From contig JAAMPI010000246.1 in the NCBI GenBank assembly GCA_013054445.1, forward strand, positions 1 through 48,013: a DNA stretch of 48,013 nt. The letters are read 5' to 3'. The stretch comes from Cudoniella acicularis (taxonomy: Eukaryota; Ascomycota; Leotiomycetes; Helotiales; Helotiaceae). Positions 21,162 through 31,097 of this stretch are shown here, piece by piece. The position numbers were made by a program, and so were the translations under genes. Position 1 is the stretch's first letter, and the number at the start of each line of letters is the position of its first letter. Under the pieces are notes generated by a model, which was given only the letters and a program-made list of their open reading frames with translations, was not told where the DNA came from and searched no databases.

Positions 21162-23996
21162 TTAGAATTGTAAATCGGCGCCAGTATCTTGACGAAATAG
21201 TCCAGACTGCCAATCAAATCCAGTAGAATTACTAAACATTAATTCAAAAAGCGCATCAACATTCATGTCATATTCCATCCCATCAACAGGCATACAATTC
21301 AATTGATCGCCACCTGTTTGTGCAGAGCCCTTCAGAATTACGGAAAAAACATTATGGACGATTGTCCGGTAGTCAGCAGCCGGATGTGATGTTGTTGATG
21401 TTCTGCATATCGTGTCAAATATTTCCGAAGCCAGGGAGATGAGCCGATAGAAGAGCGATGTTGGACGAGGAGATGCCGGTGCTGTTGTCAAGTGAGACGG
21501 GGTTTGAGATGACAGTTGCAAAATTTGTAGTTCATCTAGGTTCAGTTAGATTTCAAATGTTTTTAATTTAGAAATCCAAAAAGTGGGCAAAGATTTCTCA
21601 CCATCAATAGCACCTCTGATATAACACAGAACAAGGAATACTGCTGCGAAGCTATGAGTGATCCAGGATGAGTCGACCGCAAAGCGAAAACGGTCCAGTG
21701 CAGCCTGCTCAATTTGAAATTCATTAGAAGGAAAGGATGCGATTAGTTGTGATTCTTTCCGCCAAGCTGGTAGCTTGGCTTGCCTGGAGAGCGAGCATAT
21801 TGTTTGGGATGCTGAGAGAAGACTTGTCTCAAGTGCTTGCAGTAGAGAGAGTTGGATGCAACCATCAAGTTTTTTAGAGGGCGAAAGAATGGAACCCAAG
21901 CAAGAGCTGTTCAGGCTTAGACGATACCACTAATGCAAGTCAACGAGGGTGTACGATAAGCTTTATTTCGGAACTTTATTACCCTTAAGGAGGTGAAAGG
22001 CATTTGACTGTATAATGAAGTGGCTATGCAAGTCAGTTACCTATCCTTGGTTAAAATGGTGCGTTATTACCTAGAAGTGGAGTCCAGTACCTAGGAATGT
22101 TAGACATGGTTTAGCTGTAAATGCTATTGAGAGAACATACGCTTCCCAATCATCAAACTCCGCATTTGCTTTTTGCAACGTTTTGCTGTCCAATTTTCTC
22201 ACACTGGGATCACCACTGCTTCTTGCAGCTTTTCGAATGATCCCAACTAGTTCACTAATTGCAGCTATTCTTGAATCGTCAGGTTGCAAGGCATTTTCCT
22301 GCTTAAAAAAGGATCTCGCAACTTTAGCAACGGGTTCAGGATCTAAAGAGGCGGGTAGCCCAGCAGAAAGCATGAGATGGCAATCGCAGGTGAGTAGGTT
22401 TATCCATACCCGCAATTTTGCAAAGTCATCTTCGGTCGGAGTTTTCGTCTGTGGTGATGAAAATGGAGAGACTGCGGTAGAATCCAGACCTAGGAAAAGG
22501 GAATATCGAATTGCCAGGCCTAGCACACTCCATGCAGAAATGTCATTATCTATCATGAGAGTTAGCACCATAACTTCAATTTAACCACACAATTTTTCCC
22601 ACATCGAGTTTGACAGATTCCAGTCGTGTCTTGTTCAACGGGCATCCATTGAATGTAGAGAAGGAGACAGCGAATGTGGTCAAGATTCACGTCTGAAATT
22701 TTCGGTTGGAGAAGAAGGCGGGAGATGGAGACATCCAAAAGAGCGACTAGTGAGCGATAATTCTCATGTAGGCCTTGAAAGTTCAAATCACTTCCCAAAA
22801 CTAGTCAATATTTCCGCCTACGAAGTTTGAGTATTTCTGCTTACCTGTTTCCCGTCTGCCAAAACCGAGTTCCCACTGTGCATACCGAAAGGAAGAGCGT
22901 TGGACTGCTCTGTCGAACGAATGTTGCTGATCTCTGATTTCGAACATTCATGAAAGGGGCCATTGGATGGCAGTGTGAAAAAAATCTATAAACTATTAAT
23001 GACCTTGAAAACCATTATTCTTTGTGGGAACATTGCATACATGTCAAAAGCATGCTGAGCTTCTTCCATAGTCAATATTCCCTGTGCCACTGGATCCTGT
23101 TCAAAGTTTGCAAGCTCCTCTCGACTAAATGATGGGAGGATCGGATGGTAGGGCATTGTTGGGGATGATGCCTCCTTTTCTTTTGAAAGGGTGGCAAGGT
23201 TTCGTAGGGTAGACATTGGCGTGTCGAGATCAACTGCATCCATCGTGAAGCTTCGTTCAGTTTCCGGATGAGTTGCCGGCGCCGAAGTGTCAACTGTCGA
23301 CCCATCCCCACCATCACCTGTGATACCATTTGTCACAGCATTCCCGAGAGAAAATATCCTAAAGTAGCGCGATTAGAAAGGAGACAGAATGTCCTGAGTA
23401 AGTGCCAGAATAACTTACTGGTCAAGGTCGATATTAGATGCTTGCGAATGTTCGCTCCCAATGGATCTATCGATTATCGTTCGAGGTAATAATTGATCTT
23501 CATCTGCCTGGTGTTCACTAAGTGGTGCACAACTTTCCGTATTCTTCGGCCCCCGAAGCAATCTTTCTAGATCCTCAATTCGCTTTTGGTGATCAAGAAC
23601 TCTATTAAACAGAGGAAAGACGCGTCAGTGAAGCCATTTGTTCCCTATCTTGAGTGATGAGGCATTGAGAGCATACTGTTTCTGCAATCGTTCCACCTTC
23701 TTGATCGTCATTGCACCAGCCTCGGTTTCATTTTCTGCGGGCGTCTTCGTGAACGAACAAGCGAAGCCAAGTTGGCAACATCGCTGACATGGCAAAAGGG
23801 GGTCCGCTGGTGAAGGTCCATCGCACCTTTGCTTGCGGTTTCGACACTAGAAAAAAAAAGCGATGTCAGGACTGCAGATTGTCTTTGAAAATGGGATTTG
23901 GACCTGGAGACAAGCTCGAGAAGTTCGAGCAGTCTTGGTTGGTCGTTCTGATGCTTCGATCTGTTCATTTTCGTCAACATTTCGACGCCGATTCAT
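21162..23996 (-). CDS. Zn2Cys6 transcription factor with fungal-specific TF domain (XlnR-like)
   Basis: Eleven exons in phase: 23904..23996, 23677..23846, 23419..23601, 23041..23358, 22845..22985, 22603..22790, 22141..22549, 22071..22090, 21983..22023, 21602..21929 and 21162..21535; 754 aa. The binuclear zinc cluster is C29-x2-C32-x6-C39-x11-C51-x2-C54-x6-C61, with the first intron inside it. A short coiled-coil linker follows (KKVERLQKQVLDHQKRIEDL). The middle homology region has FFSHCHPMAPFM, VCTVGTRFWQTGN and YNDISAWSVLGLAIRYSLFL, as in XlnR-type regulators. One exon is only 20 nt. The protein is nuclear and binds CGG-type or GGCTAA-like sites. It is divergent from the Dal5-type transporter, with 700 bases between. 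The target pathway is not known. Confidence 0.9.
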
Positions 23997-24696
23997 TTCC
24001 AGGGAGTATTCGAGGAGAAGAGAGCATGCATGCGGTGCTTGATTGCTGCAAGAATTTCTTCATGATCGTTGACGTACATGCCTTGAACGCGTTCGAGAAG
24101 ATAAGATAGGGGAGGAATTCAGGTGTCAAAGGTGGGGTAGTTCTAGCCTCGCAGGGTCCTCCCAACCAAGCTATCGGTGCTGCCAAGCTTCACTAACTTG
24201 ACTCGGCTTTGGGAACGAAAGGCAACCCCATCTTCTGCATTTGCAAGCTATCAACAAATTTGCGGATGAAACCCGAAAAGTCCAGGAAAGGTCCCAGAGG
24301 GTGAGAGTTCAATCGAAAAGCCCTAGCGATTGAGCAATTCAGATTCCCATCGCATTAAATCCTGAGGGAGGTCCTGGCTCATCCTGAGGAACATGCTCCT
24401 TATCTCCATTATTGTGGGCCGTTCATAGAGTGGGGACCTATGTTATCTTGTCCAGGGGGTTTAGATGGGTCCATGGAGATTCCCCTATCAACACAGCGAG
24501 TCGTACCTCGCGGATTATTCAAAGACTGCTGTCGGCCACGAACCGATTAGCCCGACGCTCTCCCCAACCCATCGGCTTGATTGGAATTCCTTATTTTTGA
24601 AATGTAGGTATATTAATATAGATACAAGATGCCATCCAACATCCGTCTTCATATTTGCTTTTCCCTTCCCCCTTTTTAGTTGAATCTAGTGCCAAG
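23997..24696. promoter_or_regulatory. Shared upstream region of regulator (minus) and Dal5-type transporter (plus)
   Basis: 700-base divergent intergenic region. One TTAGCC (GGCTAA on the other strand, the XlnR core) is near 24546, and CGG triplets occur around 24512-24535. A pyrimidine-rich tract (about 24655-24680) precedes the transporter ATG. Regulation by the adjacent factor is plausible but unproven. Confidence 0.35.
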
Positions 24697-27247
24697 ATGG
24701 TTGCTAATAATATTTACCCCACCTTGGACGAGAAGTCATCGAAGAACAGTGAAGAGAAGACGGTTGGCTTCACGGCGCCAATCGATATTTCTGTTATCGA
24801 TGCTCCAGCAACGCTCAATCCGGCGCATGCTGAGGAATATGTCGAATTTCTTCAACTCAAGGATCACTTCGAGGCAGATCCAAAAGCACACAAAGCACTG
24901 ATTCGCCGCCGTACGTGGATCAAGTTTAATGGGCATCTGTAGCCGACTGACAATGAAATTTAGTTGATCTCCGTATCATTCCGATGTTGTTTTTATACTA
25001 CTTGTTAAACTCCCTCGACAGTATGCACACCCAAAATTCATCATGTTCAACAGCTTAGCTGACAATTCTTCAGAGGCAAATGCCGGAAATGTGAAGGTGA
25101 CTGCAAATCTATTCATTCTTTGGCCTTTACATCTCTAACAATGATGGGATATTTAGATTTACACCTTTTTAAAGGACACGAATATGTCAAGTCACCAGTT
25201 CAATCTTGCATTGACTTGGTATTTTTTCAGTGAGTATTTTTCTCAGCAAGAACTTACTTATTTACTCATGATATTTGTACAGCTTATGCTGGCCTCGAGG
25301 CACCTTCAAAGTGAGTTGCAAACCCCAATCTTGACGAGAAGCGAAAACTGAAACATTTTCCCAGTATGATGATGCGCAAATACGGGCCACGCATTTGGGC
25401 TTTCTGGATTGGTCATCTGTTGGGGAGCTGTAACTTTGGGAAGTGCATGGGTCAGAAGTTACGGTGACTACTGTGCTGCTAGGATCATGCTAGGGGTCTT
25501 TGAAGCAGGACTTTTCCAAGGTACGTCGTTGTCGTCGTTTTAATATGACTTGCTGACTTTATAAATAGGATGTGTGTACTGTCAATATGAATTTTGGGAA
25601 ACTTTACTAATTTGAAAAGGCTTCTTCACTCTCAGTTGCTGGTATCTTAGTGGTGAGCTTCAGCGCCGATGTGCGTACTGGTACTCGTAGGCCTTCCTCG
25701 TCTCAGTTAATTTTCTGCATCTGCTAATTACAATTATTTTAGTGCTACCATGTTGTCTGGAGCTTTCGTAAGTAATGTCACTTTTTGAATTGCAACAAGT
25801 GTTGACTAGGAATTAAAGGGTGGCCTTCTTGCATACGCCGTCGGTCCATTGCAGGGTCGTCTTGGACTGAAACAATGGCAGTAAGTCTCCAATACAAAAT
25901 GAAATAAAGACCTCAACCAACGCTTAACAGATATCTTTTCATCATTGAAGGTGCCATCACGATATTCTTCGGAATCCTCGGCTTGTGGCTCTGCGTCAAC
26001 TTTCCCGAAACATGGTCTTCTAGATTTTTCAAACCTGATGAAATGAAATTTCTCCAACTTCGGGTCAAGTATGAAAATGGGGCAGTGGCTCCTGATGATA
26101 CTTTTAGATGGAGTGCGTTCTGGGAGGCTGTGAAAGATTGGAAAACATAGTAAGTTTGTTTCTGAATTTCTTGCGAAAATTGCTCACGGGATAATTCAGT
26201 TTCATTGCTTCTCTTCTGGCATTTGGTGGTTCGGTTCCAACTTACTCGTAAGTCTCTCTGGCTCGGTGCTTCTACAACACACTAACGAAGATTTCCTAGC
26301 GTAAATTATACACTTGCAACAATGGTCCAATCTTTGGGATACACATCCGTCAAGGCACAAGCAATGACAGCACCCCCCTACGTCTTTGCATGTAAGTTCA
26401 CTTCCTACATCTTACCCTCACTACTCACAACCTCCAGTCTTCTCCGTCATAGCCATTGCAATCTACTCCGACAAGTACCGCTGCCGCGCTCGTTCCCTCC
26501 TCATTAGCTGTAAGTCCATCTTCCTCCTCTTAATTCCCCTCAGCAAAATTAACAACGCAAATCCTAGATTTCGTCGGAACAACAGGAATCGTCATCCTCT
26601 GGCCATGCCTGTACCACAAAAACCTAGCAGGAGTTTCCTACTTCACGCTCTTTCTCGTAGTAGCAGGCTATAATATGCAGGTGAGCTTTTCGCCTCTGGA
26701 AAGAAACATTTTACGTGCTGGAACTGATATATTGTTTTTCCAAGGCGCCTGCTGTGGGCTCTTGGCTGGGAACTAACGTGCGAAATCCGGCGAAGCGTTC
26801 AGCGGCTATGGGGTGGCAGTCAACTTTTGGCCAGCTGCTAGGAGGATGTATTGGTGCGAATATGTAAGCCTTGATATTAATCTCGCAAATCGGTGATGGT
26901 GCTGACACCTTTCAGTTTCGTTTCCTCTGAAGCACCGACATACAAATCTGGCTTCATTGTTCTACTGGTTTTGGTAAGTTCACACCTGCCTAAGTGGAAA
27001 TGGGTTGAAATCTAATTGCTTTCCAGGTCATGGTTGGTGGCGTTGGCGCCACAATCGCAAACTGGTATTGTCTTCGTGCTTCTAATCTCAAGAAAGATAA
27101 GATTCCTCTTGAGGAGCTGGAAGGCAAATATACAGAGCAGCAGCTTTCTGAGATGGGAGAGTACAGTCCATATTTTAGGTACGTTCACTTACATCCATGT
27201 TTAACTTTCTACATAGCTAACCGGTTTCCCGCAGATACATTTTGTAA
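24697..27247 (+). pseudogene. Dal5/allantoate-permease-type MFS transporter with a one-base frameshift
   Basis: Nineteen exons can be traced by phase: 24697..24910, 24964..25020, 25074..25096, 25157..25229, 25283..25310, 25365..25520, 25569..25580, 25620..25686, 25743..25767, 25819..25880, 25931..26149, 26200..26247, 26300..26391, 26438..26509, 26568..26680, 26745..26863, 26916..26973, 27027..27178 and 27235..27247. The product would be about 533 aa. Family marks: LDLRIIPMLFLYYLLNSLDK, the TWYFFTYAGLEAPSN region, RIMLGVFEAGLF, SGELQRRCAYWYS and ANWYCLRASNL. Exon 6 holds one extra base near 25412-25415 (ATTGGTC), shifting frame between FWI and the WGAVTLGSAW segment. This anion:cation-symporter group imports allantoate, ureidosuccinate, nicotinate and similar acids. 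The exon 7 donor (GTCAAT) is weak, so that 12-nt exon is the least certain. Confidence 0.8.
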
Positions 27248-27698
27248 ACTTAATTCACTGGGGAACTGGAGTTCAAACCCCAGGAAATGAAACTGGCGGA
27301 TTCTTTTTGGAAGAATTTTTAATGGGTGGTATATGCTGGCAGCGTCCATGTCATACACTGCGTTAGGCTGAACGTAATGTGAAGGAAACAATGAATATGA
27401 TTTAGTTCTAAAATTCGGTCAAAGGCTTCACTTCTTTGTTCCAACAAAAAAGCTCTAAATTCGTAATTCACAATAATAAAAGAAGAATCCAGTTGAATCT
27501 TTGTTCCAAAACAATCACCTGCACAACCTTATTTAAGTTTTGTCAGGTTTTTCTCCTTGAAGTTAACATCCAGTACCCCTGACCCTCACATCGCATTCCA
27601 AACCAAAAGTTTACCTCAACTCAACCTTTCCCCCAAAAAACAACCATCTTCCCAGATCACCACCACTTGCTCTTCCAACCACACATTGAAACCTCAAA
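27248..27698. other. Intergenic, 450 bases
   Basis: 3' flank of the transporter and 5' leader of a small Cys/His-rich gene; the last 100 bases are C- and A-rich. No other feature. Confidence 0.5.
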
Positions 27699-27899
27699 AT
27701 GTGTACTATTTACTTCAAACCCTACTCCTGCGGCCATATCGGCGCTTACTTCGTCAGCAAGGTCTGCCGTCGTAAACCCCTTGGGCTACTTGAAATAGAC
27801 TGTCCTCATCACGAGAATTTGGCAATTGGGGGTGATGGTGTTTGTGATCATTGCAACTTGGATGGGTGGGCTGAGAGTTTTTCGGGGCGTTGTTGTTGA
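27699..27899 (+). CDS. Small Cys/His-rich hypothetical protein
   Basis: A 66-aa frame starting at an ATG in a good fungal context (CTCAAAATGTG). It contains 9 Cys and several His in ordered pairs: SCGHIG near the start, CPHH in the middle, CDHC, and a terminal CC. This resembles short fungal zinc-binding proteins with a CGH...CPHH...CxxC pattern. No signal peptide, so not a typical secreted effector. The role is unknown. No intron is needed. Confidence 0.55.
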   Translation: MCTIYFKPYSCGHIGAYFVSKVCRRKPLGLLEIDCPHHENLAIGGDGVCDHCNLDGWAESFSGRCC

Positions 27900-28444
27900 G
27901 TGGAATGGTGGTGATGTTTTGACCGCTTTATGCCCTTCTACGAGGTAGCTCCGAGAATTTAAAACAAGTACTACTCTAATTTAGTATAATTTCTTAATCT
28001 CAATATGTGAAAATCATCAGCTATCAGTCCTATCCCGTGGCTACCAAAAACTTTTATTTAACCTAAAGACAAGACAGTAGACGAACGTTGCCGAAAATAT
28101 TTCCGGGGTTACATAAGTCTCACCCATATTTATTATAATCACTGTTATTTCACCTCAATCCTCACCTCATTTGCGTGTATGCTAGGCCGCCGTGCATATG
28201 ACCCTCTCCACTTTTTTCATCCTCGCTTCACATTATCCTCACCCGGGTCACCCCTCCTTACTACTACTCACCTCTGCTCACCTCTGCTCATCTTTGCTTA
28301 CTTATCCTTAGCAGCTCAATTGCTGTCGTCTTTAGTATAGTGCTAAAGCAATAGACTATCCTAATAGTGCAATTCTTAAAACTATAATCAATTCAAAAAG
28401 ACAAAGAAATAGCTAATCTATATTATTAAAAATCACATCTTAAA
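27900..28444. other. Intergenic, AT-rich with CTCACCTCTG-type repeats
   Basis: Short pyrimidine-rich near-repeats (CACCTCTGCTCACCTCTG near 28270-28287), then AT-rich DNA leading into the kinase pseudogene. No gene. Confidence 0.5.
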
Positions 28445-30125
28445 TCAATCATGCTGTACAAGCTCTGCGGCACTTAAACGATTTCCTGGCGTATAAGTAA
28501 AGAGCCCAGTAAGCAAATCCTTAAGTAACCTCTGCTCCTCCTCTGGCATAGCTAAAACCTTCTTATCCTCGCTACCCATCTCAAAATCCTCTATTTTATG
28601 ATTCAAGGCTACGTCTAATATATAGACCTCATATCCTCCTCCTTCTCCGATTCTCTTCCCATTCTCATTGGAAAAGTCCGCTCGCGCTTCCTACTTCGCC
28701 CACCACCGCTCTGGCAGCTAGTCCCTATTATTGATCACATAGAACAACGGATTCTGGCGCCGGATCTTAAAGAGCGTACAGCTAAACGCCTACAAGTCAC
28801 ACGCTAGTCCGATAGATGCCCCGCCTTCAATAATGACCTCTGGAGCGAGGTAATCGTTAGGAATCCCGATATTAGCCGGCGATGAAGACGACTGGAACGA
28901 CTCGCCAAAGTCTATAACACAGATCTGTTCCATCAGGTATTCGACACCTAGGCGTAAGAGGTCTGTGGATGCGACGAGGTATTTTGGTGCCGATAGCGGA
29001 GGATCCTCGCCTAATTCGGTTAGAACTTCGGACTCTTCAGGCTAGCCAAGCAGTGAGAGAACTTCGTCCTCGCTAAGATGGTCCAGATTTGCGAGTTTGA
29101 GCAGAATGTTGGCTGGACGAAAGTCTAATAGTATTGGCAAGCAGGGATTTCAAAGTGAATATATAGGCAGATACCTCCAGGGCATAGGCCATTCTGATGC
29201 AGGAATTTCAAAGCATAAGCAGTTTGCTGCCAGAATTTCCTCAAAGTCGGGCCGGGATTTTTTTGCATCTCTATCCAAATGTCTAGTGAAACGCGGGGGC
29301 CGAGGAGTGTGAGTACAAGGCATTGATTGGCCCCGCTCGGTCCCTCGAGCGAGAAATGGTCTCTCGGAATGTTTATATATATTCATCTCCAGGAGCAGAC
29401 TTATCCAAGTCTATCAGGCGAAGATCTGGTAGGTCGTTCGCGGATACGTCCGCCGTGAGGACCTTGACGGCGACGGACTTCCCTTCCTGGCTATCGCGGC
29501 AGAACCATACAGTGCTAAAGCCACCGTAGCTTAGTTTATGAATAACGTGATAGCGACCTGCATTACCCAGGCGATCGCCAAGATGGATAGGGTGGTATCC
29601 ACCCACCTGGTAGTCGTCGATATTCTCAACACCATCTTGGATGCCTGCTAGATAGGTACCGTGAGAAGTTGCTGGGGTATGATCGAGGCAGGATATGTCA
29701 TCTGGAAATTCACTATCGCGCACTAAGTCTTCATCATCGGTGGCTCTAATCTGAGCTGGGGACTGAGGCTCTCTGTTGTCTGACATAGTTACAGCAGGTT
29801 GTCTTATTCGTTCAATTGAGAAGGTTGTAGTACGTTCTAGGTGAATGAATCGTGTTGAAAGAGATCCGCGGGAACAAGCTCTACTGCCCGAGTTGAAGTT
29901 CTGACTACAAGAAAGATGGGGAAGAAATATGTTTGCGTAATGTCGACTGGAAGGGACATGCAAGCTAGTAGAGGATAAATAGCGACTGGGACGGCAAGTG
30001 AAAAGCTTAGGGGCAAGAGCTATGGATCTTGGGCTCATGACATGACGTGAAGCTAAGACATTAAAATTTGGGGCAGCCCTGTCTGCGTGGTAAGGCTCTT
30101 CGTGGCGGGGCCTAATAATTTGCAT
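28445..30125 (-). pseudogene. SRPK-like protein kinase pseudogene with RIP-type stops
   Basis: The N-terminal part is open: MSDNREP at 29786, with possible upstream in-frame ATGs to 30125. It holds the glycine loop LSYGGFSTVW and the lysine motif VAVKVL. Then a stop and a frame change occur near 29340-29375. The C-lobe can be followed to 28445: FRPANILLK catalytic-loop remnant, VIDFGES, LAPEVIIEGG, and PGNRLSAAELVQHD. Five stops sit where the family has Trp: 29042-29044, 28790-28792, 28718-28720, 28691-28693 (all TAG) and 28445-28447 (TGA). TGG to TAG is CpA to TpA on the template strand, the RIP signature. The His expected before the catalytic Asp is also lost. Dead gene. Confidence 0.85.
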
Positions 30126-30129
30126 ACCG

Positions 30130-30625
30130 CCTTTTTCTGCCACTAGTAGATCCTTTAGGATCCTATGATTTCTTATACACCGCCTTATTAGCGTTTCATG
30201 GAGTAATAAACATTCTCGGTCTTAGCTTTAGTCTTTTATTAGAAGTAAGTAGCTAATTAAAAAAAAGGTTTCTTTAGTATTTTTAAAACTAAAAAATTAA
30301 TTTTATATTAATTCTTTTTTTTAATATATAATTTCTTTAATCTAAGATAAATTATAATAAGCAGTTCTTTAGAACTTATTTTAAGAGAAACTTATTAGAC
30401 GCTATATAGGCCTTCTCTAAAGTAAAATAGTGTAACGTTTCTGGTATCGCCGACGCGGTACCGAGGTGGGACGTTGGGATATTGGTAGTATGCACGAGAG
30501 TAATGAGTCAGGGGTCCCGCTACAGTATAAGAGAATAGAGTATATTGTCAGATACTATGTTGAGTTGAGCACGAAGCTCCTATCTAAGGAAAACTCATTC
30601 CTTATATAGAACCTTCCTGCCCTAG
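30130..30625. other. AT-rich intergenic DNA
   Basis: Very AT-rich to about 30425, then a TGTAACG-starting stretch that looks vaguely LTR-like. No gene recognised. The lost N-terminal half of the neighbouring NACHT pseudogene may have been here. Confidence 0.4.
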
Positions 30626-30702
30626 CCCGAAGGCACTGGAGATATTCTCGACAAGTTTTCATATTCGATGACAAGTCTATCGGATGGCCAGCTCATAGCA
30701 TC

Positions 30703-30710
30703 GCATAAAG
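30703..30710. repeat. Target-site duplication, left copy
   Basis: GCATAAAG directly before the MITE. The identical 8 bp follow it at 31090-31097. Confidence 0.85.
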
Positions 30711-31089
30711 GGGTACGATTATTATGGCGACAAGCCACAAGGCACCAACAAAACCACACCCAAAACCACTCTGGTGCACCAACGCCGCTTTATCTCGCTT
30801 AAGAAAGGAGCTTAGAAAAAATAATAGGTCGATGTAAAATACAATCATAGCACAAGTAACTCGGGCAAATTTAGAATTTTTAAAACTGCATTCGAATCGC
30901 ATTATTTACGCATAGAATGCAGGGCTAGAAGGAAGCTAATTCTATAGTGTGGTTAGTTGTCGCAAAAGGCATGCTTTTAGTATTGTTAGAGGGGGATATC
31001 ACTTTGTTAAAATGGCATGAGTGCCTGACGACAAGGGTTTAAATGGGTGGGTTGGTGCCTTGTGGCTTGTCGCCATTTTAATCGTACCC
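30711..31089. mobile_element. 379-bp MITE with 39-bp terminal inverted repeats and 8-bp TSD
   Basis: The left end 30711-30749 begins GGGTACGATT and contains GGCGACAAGCCACAAGGCAC. The right end 31051-31089 is its reverse complement with only two mismatches over 39 bases. Flanking 8-bp duplications GCATAAAG are perfect. There is no coding capacity. An 8-bp duplication fits hAT-type or Merlin/P-like families; the GGG terminus does not settle which. Removing the element and one duplication rejoins the surrounding NACHT frame without a shift, which confirms the boundaries. Matching ends suggest a fairly recent insertion, after or during decay of the host gene. Confidence 0.9.
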
Positions 31090-31097
31090 GCATAAAG
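31090..31097. repeat. Target-site duplication, right copy
   Basis: GCATAAAG, identical to 30703-30710. Confidence 0.85.

Noticed and set aside
27262..27282. tRNA B-box-like GTTCAAACC near the end of the Dal5-type gene
   Set aside because: No matching A-box, acceptor stem or cloverleaf could be formed around it.
30431..30625. TGTAACG-starting stretch as a solo LTR
   Set aside because: No matching CGTTACA end and no target duplication found; only general resemblance.
30693..30902. 69-codon minus-strand frame with a hydrophobic stretch
   Set aside because: Lies inside the MITE and starts in its TIR; chance frame.
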